Shown: positions 1 to 5,432 of the stretch, in pieces
How the letters are laid out: each line of letters starts with the position of its first letter
Position numbering within the stretch: position 1 is the stretch's first letter
The notes under the pieces: model-generated
Databases searched by the model: none
Seen by the model: only the letters and a program-made list of their open reading frames with translations
Told to the model about the DNA's origin: nothing
Position numbers and translations under genes: made by a program
Assembly (NCBI GenBank): GCA_937124495.1
Contig: CAKZKZ010000098.1
Span: 1 to 5,432 of the forward strand
Length of the DNA: 5,432 bases
Origin: an uncultured Dokdonia sp.
Lineage (GTDB): Bacteria > Bacteroidota > Bacteroidia > Flavobacteriales > Flavobacteriaceae
Direction of reading: 5' to 3'

Positions 1-2324
1 GAAGTAAGTCTGTAGCTCTTCCTTTTGCGATTAAACTTAAAGATTTTGTGGCAGAAAAATACCCAGGTACAGAAAATAGTTATGCTTCTTTTACGAGTAA
101 AATAACGGTAGAAAGTGATGAGACGTTTGATTATGACATTTATATGAATCACGTATTAGATCACAAAGGATATCGCTTTTTTCAAGCTAGTTTTCAAGAT
201 GAAGAACGTACTACAATCTTATCTGTAAGTCACGATTTCTGGGGTACTTGGGTGACGTATATTGGTTATTTTTTATTATACATTGGGATGATGCTTATTT
301 TATTAGATAAAGGATCTCGATTTGGAGAGCTCAAGAAAACGTTAGACAAGATCAAGGCAAAGAAGGCGAAGCTTACTATGGTCTTGCTATTATTCGCTTT
401 CGCGAAAGCGGAAACAGCCTTCTCACAAGATAACAATACATCGTCTGAAGTCGTTCAGGATACGATTGCTATGCTAGAACAAGAAGAAGCGCCTGCCATT
501 GCTATTCTACCTTCTGATAATGATCATAGTAATGAAAGCAAAAGACTTACAAATGCCCAAATAGATTCCATCATTGTAGCTTCGGCTCCTTCTGCTGAAC
601 ATGCAGCCAAATTTGGTCGTATGGTGATCCAGGATGATGGAGGGCGTATGATGCCTATGAATACGTATGCGAGTATGTTGTTGCGTAAGATAAGCCGTAG
701 TGATAGTTATGCAGGACTGAATGCAGATCAAGTGATGCTCTCCATGATGGAAAATCCTTTTATCTGGAATGATGTAGAGATCTTATACTTGAAAAAAGGG
801 AATGATAGTCTCCGTAATGTGATAGGGGTTCCTAGTGATGTAAAGAAATTTAAAGTAATGGATTTCTTTGATAAGGATTTTAAATATAAGTTAGAACCTT
901 ATTTAGCACAAGCTTTTAGTGAAGCAACGCCTACTATTATAGATAAAGAGTTTAGAGATGTCGCATTGCGATTAGGATTATTAGATAGAACATTGTCTAA
1001 GAAAATTTTAAAAATTCTACCAAAAGTTAACGACCCTAATAATACATGGGTTTCTCCTATAGCAGCTGGTGATGGTGGTTATAGAGCGACAGACTCTGTC
1101 ATAGCACATCAAATTTTCCCTGCGTATTTATTAAGTCTTCGTAAAGCAAAAATAGATGGAGATTATACGGATGCGGATAAAATATTAGCAGGTTTAGAGC
1201 GGTTTCAACGGCGTTTAGGAGGTGATATCATGCCTAGCGCAGAAAAGATAGATGCAGAGATTCTGTATAATAATAATGATCCGTTTGTAAAATTATACTG
1301 GCTCTATATGTTAGCTGCTTTTTTTATGATGACTTTTGTTATTGTAGAGATTTTTAGCCCTAGTAAGTTTGTGTCTGTTATGGTAAATGTAGGGCTTGCC
1401 ATTATTACTATTTTATTTTTATTACATACAGGGGCATTGATATGGCGTTGGTACATTTCAGGGCATGCACCATGGAGTGATGCCTACGAGTCTGTGTTGT
1501 ATGTAGGATGGGCAACTATGTTTTTTGGACTCGCTATTTCTATCCAAAAATGGACATTTACAAGAAAAGTATATAGTATACAGAATGTGAGTAAGGCGCT
1601 GATTCCTTTTGGTATTGTGGGCGCAACTATTGCTTCTTTAGGAGATGTTTTATTCGGAAAAAAGAGTTCTACACTTACTGTGGCTAGTATCGCTTTTGTA
1701 ACAGGCTTTATCTTATGGGCTGCGAGTTTGAACTGGATGAATCCTGAAATTGCTAATTTACAGGCGGTTCTTAATAGTTATTGGTTAATGATTCATACGG
1801 CTGTCATTGTAGCAAGTTATGGACCTTTTATTATAGGGGCTATTTTAGGAATTGTATCCTTATTTTTAATGATTTTCACTACTGAAAAGAATAAGGCTAA
1901 GATGGATCTTAATATCAAAGAACTTACGGTGATTAATGAAATGGCACTTACGGTAGGAATGGTATTACTTGCAATAGGAACCTTCTTAGGAGGTCAATGG
2001 GCTAATGAGAGTTGGGGGCGTTACTGGGGTTGGGATCCTAAAGAAACTTGGGCACTTATCTCTTTAATTGTGTATGCTTTTGTGATCCACATGCGACTTA
2101 TTCCTGGATTGCGTGGAAGATGGTTATTTAACTTGCTTGCCATTATAGCGCTAGGTAGTATAATGTTTACCTATTTTGGCGTTAACTTCTATCTATCAGG
2201 GTTACATGCGTATCAAAGTGGAGGCGCAATAGAAACTTTAAGAATTGTAATAGTTGCAGGGTTTGTATTTATTTTAGGAGCGATATCTCGTTGGAAGTAT
2301 AATAAATATTACAAAAAGTCTTAA
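1..2324 (+). CDS. ccsBA: Fused cytochrome c biogenesis protein CcsBA (ResB–CcsA, System II heme lyase), 5' truncated
   Basis: This inner-membrane protein exports heme and attaches it to CXXCH motifs of periplasmic c-type cytochromes. The frame is open from base 3, so the gene starts outside the window. The GTG at 48 is internal, because residues before it (LPFAIKLKDF) already match the ResB domain; 773 residues are visible. Counting from base 3, the end of ResB spans about 1–105 (MNHVLDHKGYRFFQASF, then a membrane helix at 83–101). A hydrophobic, signal-like segment follows at 124–141, then a periplasmic region to about 425. The CcsA part, with many helices, fills the rest. It carries the heme-handling WWD signature (WGRYWGWDPKETW, 671–683). 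Three histidines fit the known heme ligands: H598 and H735 as the periplasmic pair flanking WWD, and H696 in a helix. GHAPWS (H488) is another recognisable CcsA-like motif. Fused proteins of this family run to about 1,000 residues, so roughly a quarter is missing upstream. The identification is secure. Confidence 0.95.
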   Translation, partial: SKSVALPFAIKLKDFVAEKYPGTENSYASFTSKITVESDETFDYDIYMNHVLDHKGYRFFQASFQDEERTTILSVSHDFWGTWVTYIGYFLLYIGMMLILLDKGSRFGELKKTLDKIKAKKAKLTMVLLLFAFAKAETAFSQDNNTSSEVVQDTIAMLEQEEAPAIAILPSDNDHSNESKRLTNAQIDSIIVASAPSAEHAAKFGRMVIQDDGGRMMPMNTYASMLLRKISRSDSYAGLNADQVMLSMMENPFIWNDVEILYLKKGNDSLRNVIGVPSDVKKFKVMDFFDKDFKYKLEPYLAQAFSEATPTIIDKEFRDVALRLGLLDRTLSKKILKILPKVNDPNNTWVSPIAAGDGGYRATDSVIAHQIFPAYLLSLRKAKIDGDYTDADKILAGLERFQRRLGGDIMPSAEKIDAEILYNNNDPFVKLYWLYMLAAFFMMTFVIVEIFSPSKFVSVMVNVGLAIITILFLLHTGALIWRWYISGHAPWSDAYESVLYVGWATMFFGLAISIQKWTFTRKVYSIQNVSKALIPFGIVGATIASLGDVLFGKKSSTLTVASIAFVTGFILWAASLNWMNPEIANLQAVLNSYWLMIHTAVIVASYGPFIIGAILGIVSLFLMIFTTEKNKAKMDLNIKELTVINEMALTVGMVLLAIGTFLGGQWANESWGRYWGWDPKETWALISLIVYAFVIHMRLIPGLRGRWLFNLLAIIALGSIMFTYFGVNFYLSGLHAYQSGGAIETLRIVIVAGFVFILGAISRWKYNKYYKKS
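395..410. repeat. 16-bp perfect palindrome inside ccsBA
   Basis: CGCTTTCG followed directly by CGAAAGCG forms a perfect 16-bp inverted repeat with no spacer. It lies in frame within ccsBA and encodes most of F-A-F-A-K-A (residues 131–136). It is far richer in G+C than the surrounding sequence. It falls in the poorly conserved linker between the ResB part and the central periplasmic region, where extra residues should be tolerated. I recall this palindrome as over-represented in some marine flavobacterial genomes, but this window holds only one copy, so its repeat status cannot be shown here. Confidence 0.7.
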
Positions 2325-3664
2325 GTAAATAAACTTGTAGCTTCTTGATCAGAATCAATGCCTAGTTTTTGATATAAGTTGGAAGTAACGGCTTTTAGTT
2401 TTTCTATAGAAAGATTATGCTTTGTCGCGATACGTTCATTTGTTAATCCTCTAGAAATACTATCTAATACCTTGATTTCAATATTTTCAAGTTCAAACTG
2501 GTGGATTAGAGATTCTAAATACTGGTCATTAGAATCTTGTACATTTTTATAGCTATCTAATTGAGAAAGACGCTCTAGATGTTTCTTTATTTGATGTTTC
2601 ATAATAACAGTTTTACCCTGTATATTTCTAAAACTAAAGATGAGTGAAATTGCTATTAATGTAAAGTTCACTAAAGCAATAATACTAAGTTGTAATGAAG
2701 ATAGATTGAGAATGCTTACTCCAAGTCCATGTAACAAGAAAGCATCTATGAGTATGAAAATATCTATTGTGTAAATAATAATCATTAAAGGGAGGTACTT
2801 TGTGTTCTTTGCATTATAGATTGTTAGTGACCATAATAACAAAACACCAGCTATACTAGTGAAATCTGTTAATAAGAAACTCCAGTGTGTGTTGAAAATC
2901 CAATAGATACATAAAGAGATGGCTGATATACTGCTTATCGTTACAAATATGTAGTGTATGAGTTGTTTTCCCTTTTTAACCTTTAAGTATCTAAATACAT
3001 ACCCTGTAGCGGATAGACCTACTAAAAAGTGTCCAAATAATTCTATATTACTAATAATGCTAGGTTTTGCATTGAAAAAATATAAAATGTTATCTCTTGT
3101 CATAATAGAGATGCATACTGCTGTAATCAATATTCCGTAAAATAGAAATTGTTTATTCTTTGTTATGATAAGAAATATGAGTGTAGCAAGTAAGAGTGCT
3201 AATGCTGTACCATAAAAGAAACCGATTCCTAAAAAGCTGTTTTTTTCATGTTTTGCAAATGCTTGTTCATCTAGAATCTCAATTGAAAAATGAGCTTCTA
3301 GAGGAAAATGAGCTTTGAGATATAATGGATATTCTACAATCTTATTTATAATAAAAAAGGATGGATATCGGGTAGCATCCATTAATCCGATTTCTTTACC
3401 ATTGACATCGTACAATGAAGCTCCGTTAACATGAGAAGTATGCAATTCTATTATAGATCTCGGTAAATCAATGGTATCTATCTTAAACCAATAGATACCA
3501 TTGTCTGCACCAAGATTTATATCTTCTATTTTTGAGAAGGTTTCTTCTTTAAGTTCTGAAATGTTATTTTGTTGATCAGTGGCAGGTTTATAATAGGAAA
3601 TTGATTCCTGAGATATACCTGTTATGACACAGAATAAGCTAATAATAATAAACATCAAGCGCAT
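2321..3664 (-). CDS. 7TMR-DISM membrane receptor with C-terminal LuxR-type HTH domain
   Basis: This is probably a one-component membrane sensor that passes a periplasmic signal to a cytoplasmic DNA-binding domain; ligand and targets are unknown. Numbered from the ATG at 3664 (447 aa), residues 1–19 are a signal peptide ending in ITGISQ. Residues 20 to about 140 resemble the beta-rich 7TMR-DISMED2 domain (DNGIYWFKID, then SLYDVNGKEIG). Seven hydrophobic segments occupy about 145–345. A charged linker at about 348–385 leads to an HTH at 391–440 (IKVLDSISRGLTNERIA, then LYQKLGI), which matches the GerE/LuxR fold. The usual TVKxH of the recognition helix is replaced by KLKAV, so DNA binding is uncertain. 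No kinase or receiver domain is present. A GTG two codons upstream (3670) would give 449 aa; I prefer the ATG because it starts a standard signal peptide. The stop codon overlaps that of the convergent ccsBA. Sampled stretches look more A+T-rich than in the neighbouring genes. Confidence 0.85.
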   Translation of the reverse strand: MRLMFIIISLFCVITGISQESISYYKPATDQQNNISELKEETFSKIEDINLGADNGIYWFKIDTIDLPRSIIELHTSHVNGASLYDVNGKEIGLMDATRYPSFFIINKIVEYPLYLKAHFPLEAHFSIEILDEQAFAKHEKNSFLGIGFFYGTALALLLATLIFLIITKNKQFLFYGILITAVCISIMTRDNILYFFNAKPSIISNIELFGHFLVGLSATGYVFRYLKVKKGKQLIHYIFVTISSISAISLCIYWIFNTHWSFLLTDFTSIAGVLLLWSLTIYNAKNTKYLPLMIIIYTIDIFILIDAFLLHGLGVSILNLSSLQLSIIALVNFTLIAISLIFSFRNIQGKTVIMKHQIKKHLERLSQLDSYKNVQDSNDQYLESLIHQFELENIEIKVLDSISRGLTNERIATKHNLSIEKLKAVTSNLYQKLGIDSDQEATSLFT

Positions 3665-3684
3665 TAACACATAATTCTATAGCG

Positions 3685-3692
3685 CAAATATA
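3685..3692 (-). promoter_or_regulatory. Probable -7 element of the DISM–LuxR gene
   Basis: On the minus strand this reads TATATTTG, an exact match to the Bacteroidota -7 consensus TAnnTTTG. It would place the transcript start near 3678–3681, giving a leader of about 15 nt before the ATG at 3664. I find no TTTG or TTG at the expected -33 distance, so the promoter may be weak or activator-dependent. It gives the gene a possible promoter separate from fumC transcription. Confidence 0.5.
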
Positions 3693-3699
3693 GCTATAT
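3688..3699. repeat. 12-bp palindrome overlapping the -7 element
   Basis: ATATAGCTATAT is a perfect 12-bp inverted repeat that shares five bases with the TATATTTG box on the minus strand. A further TATAGC at 3678–3683 pairs with GCTATA at 3693–3698 across a 9-nt spacer. The position would suit an operator at which a repressor occludes RNA polymerase, possibly an autoregulatory site for the adjacent LuxR-type protein. A+T-rich palindromes of this length do arise by chance, so the functional claim is only an inference. Confidence 0.3.
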
Positions 3700-3771
3700 A
3701 TATTGGTTAAACGGCATTTAGTCGATGATATTGTGTATTTTGTCTATTTTTATTGTTGCTATGTAAGAATT

Positions 3772-5166
3772 TTAAAGATCTCCTACCATGTCTTCTGGTT
3801 TAACCCATTCGTCAAACTCTTCAGCACTTACATACCCTAGGTTTATCGCTTCTTCTTTTAGCGTAGTTCCATTTGAGTGTGCTGTATTTGCAATCTCAGC
3901 AGCTTTATAGTAGCCTATCTTAGTATTAAGTGCAGTTACTAGCATTAGCGAGTTGTCAAGTAATTCTTTAATTCTTTTTTCATTTGGCTGTATTCCTGAT
4001 GCACAATGATCTGAAAACGAAACACAAGCATCTCCAATAAGTTGTGCAGATTGGAGTAGGTTTGACGCCATAACAGGTTTGAATACATTCAATTCATAAT
4101 GTCCTTGTAAACCTCCAACACTTATGGCTACATCGTTTCCTATAACTTGAGCACATACCATTGTTATTGCTTCACATTGTGTAGGATTCACCTTACCTGG
4201 CATAATAGACGACCCAGGTTCATTAGCAGGAATTGTAATCTCTCCAATACCACTTCGTGGTCCAGATGCCATTAATCGTATGTCATTTGCTATTTTATTA
4301 AGAGAAACTGCTAATAGTTTAAGTGCTCCATGAGTTTCTACAATAGCATCGTGTGCAGCAAGTGCTTCAAATTTATTATCGGCAGTACGGAACGGAAAAC
4401 CAGAAAATTGAGCCATATATTCCGATACACGTTTTGCGTATCCTTTTGGGGTGTTTAACCCTGTACCTACAGCAGTACCCCCTAGTGCGAGTTCTGCAAG
4501 GTGGTCGAGTGTACTTTCTAAAGCTTTTATTCCATGATCTAGTTGAGATACATATCCAGAAAATTCTTGACCTAGCGTTAGTGGGGTAGCATCCATAAGG
4601 TGTGTACGACCTATTTTCACTACTTTTTTGAATTCTAAAGATTTTTCTTTTAGTACGTCTCTAAGCTTTTGTACTCCTGGTAATGTAGTTTCTACAATTT
4701 TTTTATATCCTGCGATATGCATTCCCGTGGGGAAGGTATCATTAGAAGACTGTGATTTATTTACATCATCATTAGGTTGTAACGTTTTTTCTCCTTCGCC
4801 TATGACTTTTCCAGCAAGTTGATGTGCACGGTTTGCAATTACTTCATTTACATTCATATTACTTTGCGTACCCGATCCAGTTTGCCATATTACTAGTGGA
4901 AATTGATCATCGTGCTTTCCTTCTAGTATTTCATCACATACTTGGGCAATGAGATCTCTTTTTTCTATAGGAAGACCTCCTAATTCACAATTGGTAAATG
5001 CAGCCGCTTTTTTTAGAATAGCAAAGCCATATATAATTTCTAATGGCATAGAAGCCGGAGCTCCTATTTTAAAATTATTACGAGATCTTTCTGTTTGAGC
5101 TCCCCATAATTTATCTGCGGGAACTTGAACTTCTCCCATCGTATCTTTCTCAATTCTATATTCCAT
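3772..5166 (-). CDS. fumC: Class II fumarate hydratase FumC
   Basis: FumC reversibly hydrates fumarate to L-malate in the TCA cycle. It is the iron-independent, cytoplasmic, homotetrameric class of the fumarase/aspartase superfamily. The 464-residue length is normal and both ends fit: MEYRIEKDTMGEVQVP matches the usual start, and the C-terminus ends in PEDMVGDL. Substrate-binding motifs are intact: TGSGTQSNMNVNE at 96–108, SSNDTFPTGMH at 140–150, and GRTHLMDATP at 186–195 with catalytic-site H189. The superfamily signature GSSIMPGKVNP lies at 318–328, containing the catalytic-loop serine (S319/S320), K325 and N327. The SS-loop motif followed by TQCEA, together with GRTHLMDATP, favours fumarase over aspartase or argininosuccinate lyase. 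The gene is monocistronic or leads an unlinked pair: the next minus-strand gene starts 107 bp downstream with its own -7 box, and the upstream neighbour is divergent. There is no Shine–Dalgarno site; the leader is A/T-rich. Confidence 0.98.
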   Translation of the reverse strand: MEYRIEKDTMGEVQVPADKLWGAQTERSRNNFKIGAPASMPLEIIYGFAILKKAAAFTNCELGGLPIEKRDLIAQVCDEILEGKHDDQFPLVIWQTGSGTQSNMNVNEVIANRAHQLAGKVIGEGEKTLQPNDDVNKSQSSNDTFPTGMHIAGYKKIVETTLPGVQKLRDVLKEKSLEFKKVVKIGRTHLMDATPLTLGQEFSGYVSQLDHGIKALESTLDHLAELALGGTAVGTGLNTPKGYAKRVSEYMAQFSGFPFRTADNKFEALAAHDAIVETHGALKLLAVSLNKIANDIRLMASGPRSGIGEITIPANEPGSSIMPGKVNPTQCEAITMVCAQVIGNDVAISVGGLQGHYELNVFKPVMASNLLQSAQLIGDACVSFSDHCASGIQPNEKRIKELLDNSLMLVTALNTKIGYYKAAEIANTAHSNGTTLKEEAINLGYVSAEEFDEWVKPEDMVGDL

Positions 5167-5190
5167 CTATGAAATTGTTTTTTTAAAAAG

Positions 5191-5226
5191 CAAATTTACA
5201 AATTTAGACATCAATTTTACTGTCAA
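5191..5226 (-). promoter_or_regulatory. Probable fumC promoter with two tandem -7 boxes
   Basis: Read on the minus strand, TAAATTTG occurs twice back to back (5206–5199 and 5198–5191), and each copy matches TAnnTTTG. A TTG within TTGACA (5226–5224) lies 17 nt upstream of the first copy, at the short end of the spacing reported for flavobacterial promoters. The second copy has no equally good -33 partner: the same TTG is 25 nt away. Predicted leaders to the fumC ATG are about 18–28 nt. The first copy is therefore the better candidate and the second may be an alternative start or part of an operator. Confidence 0.6.
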
Positions 5227-5240
5227 TAACCTGTCAATAA
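5221..5240. repeat. Tandem 9-bp direct repeats upstream of fumC
   Basis: TGTCAATAA occurs at 5221–5229 and again at 5232–5240, so the copies are spaced by 11 bp, about one helical turn. On the minus strand each reads TTATTGACA. The proximal copy contains the TTG proposed as the fumC -33 element; the distal copy lies upstream of it. Same-face direct repeats in this position would suit a dimeric or tandem-bound activator of fumC, and they also lie just upstream of the divergent promoter. No protein can be named as the binder. Confidence 0.4.
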
Positions 5241-5253
5241 ATCTGAAATTTCT

Positions 5254-5286
5254 TTTGTGAAAATAGATTTTAATGCGGTATCTTTG
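5254..5286 (+). promoter_or_regulatory. Bacteroidota-type promoter of the gene starting at 5313
   Basis: TTTG at 5254–5257 and TATCTTTG at 5279–5286 match the -33 and -7 consensus exactly, with a 21-nt spacer inside the normal range. Transcription should start near 5290–5293, leaving an A-rich leader of about 20 nt before the ATG at 5313. There is no Shine–Dalgarno sequence, as is usual in this phylum. This is the best promoter match in the window and it supports the reality of the truncated gene. Confidence 0.75.
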
Positions 5287-5312
5287 ACCAAAATTTAGAA
5301 AACACATTACTC

Positions 5313-5432
5313 ATGTTTGATTTTGATCAATATTTAGGATTTCTTGCTTTCTTAACCATATTAACTATTGGTTTTTGGTTAATGATTTTTTTATTAACGT
5401 TTGTGATCCCTTACTGGGTAGGTGGATCTATC
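5313..5432 (+). CDS. N-terminus of an unidentified membrane protein, cut by the window edge
   Basis: Forty codons are visible, open to the right edge. After a short acidic N-terminus (MFDFDQYLG) comes a long hydrophobic run at about residues 8–33, ending in VIPYWVGGSI. It is rich in aromatic and aliphatic residues with no charge, so it is probably one membrane helix or the first of several. No signal-peptidase site is obvious. The start is the first ATG after a well-matched promoter about 26 bp upstream. I do not recognise the family from this fragment. It is transcribed divergently from fumC, with 146 bp between the two start codons, so the two may share regulatory sites. Confidence 0.65.
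   Translation, partial: MFDFDQYLGFLAFLTILTIGFWLMIFLLTFVIPYWVGGSI

Noticed and set aside
48..50. GTG at 48 as the start of the ccsBA gene
   Set aside because: The frame is open back to base 3 and the residues before the GTG match the ResB domain, so the gene is simply truncated by the window edge.
507..731. Minus-strand open frame inside ccsBA
   Set aside because: It is rich in His, Ile and Arg with no recognisable motif and lies entirely opposite the ccsBA coding sequence.
2345..2358. TTGAT-CAGA-ATCAA, an exact match to the E. coli FNR box and also a short hairpin
   Set aside because: It lies inside the coding 3' end of the DISM–LuxR gene, far from any promoter. The 5-bp stem is too weak for a terminator and the T-run that follows is several bases away, so coincidence is the simplest reading.
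2958..3140. Plus-strand open frame opposite the DISM–LuxR gene
   Set aside because: It is short, lacks a promoter or leader signal, and is antisense to membrane-spanning codons, which commonly produce such shadows.
3700..3771. Possible fumC terminator downstream of its stop codon
   Set aside because: The minus-strand sequence after the stop is A-rich but forms no convincing hairpin followed by a U-tract, so no terminator is called.
4353..4822. Open plus-strand frames opposite fumC (4353–4589 and 4628–4822)
   Set aside because: They lie wholly antisense to a conserved, intact fumC and their translations show no domain-like features or promoter.
5323..5330. TTGATCAA palindrome near the start of the gene at 5313
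   Set aside because: It is only 8 bp, falls within codons for D-F-D-Q, and has no second copy or promoter overlap that would suggest an operator.

Overview
The window looks like a chromosomal stretch from a low-G+C member of the Bacteroidota, most likely a marine flavobacterium. Three things point there: a fused ResB–CcsA cytochrome c maturation protein, promoter elements of the Bacteroidota type (TTTG or TTG near -33, TAnnTTTG near -7), and A-rich leaders without Shine–Dalgarno sites. A 16-bp palindrome of a kind I recall as frequent in some marine flavobacteria (Dokdonia-like) also fits, but naming a genus is a guess.

Layout. (1) 1–2324, plus strand: the 3' part of ccsBA, the System II cytochrome c synthase. 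Its frame is open to the left edge, so the gene begins upstream of the window. (2) 2321–3664, minus strand: a membrane-bound signalling protein with a signal peptide, a periplasmic 7TMR-DISMED2-like domain, a seven-helix DISM membrane domain and a degenerate LuxR-type helix-turn-helix. It converges on ccsBA, and the two stop codons share one TTAA. (3) 3665–3771: a 107-bp gap with a -7 element, a 12-bp palindrome and a two-codon upstream ORF. (4) 3772–5166, minus strand: fumC, class II fumarate hydratase, complete with intact catalytic motifs. (5) 5167–5312: a divergent intergenic region with promoters on both strands and two tandem direct repeats. (6) 5313–5432, plus strand: the first 40 codons of an unidentified membrane protein, cut by the right edge.

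How the genes relate. CcsBA attaches heme to periplasmic c-type cytochromes and so serves respiration. FumC is a TCA-cycle enzyme. Both are core metabolism, but their orientations and separate promoters do not suggest a shared operon. The DISM–LuxR protein is the one accessory-looking gene: it is more A+T-rich in sampled stretches and could act as a one-component membrane sensor, with unknown signal and targets. I see no mobile element, RNA gene, CRISPR array or clear intrinsic terminator. Most of the window is ordinary; the points worth a second look are small regulatory and sequence-architecture details.
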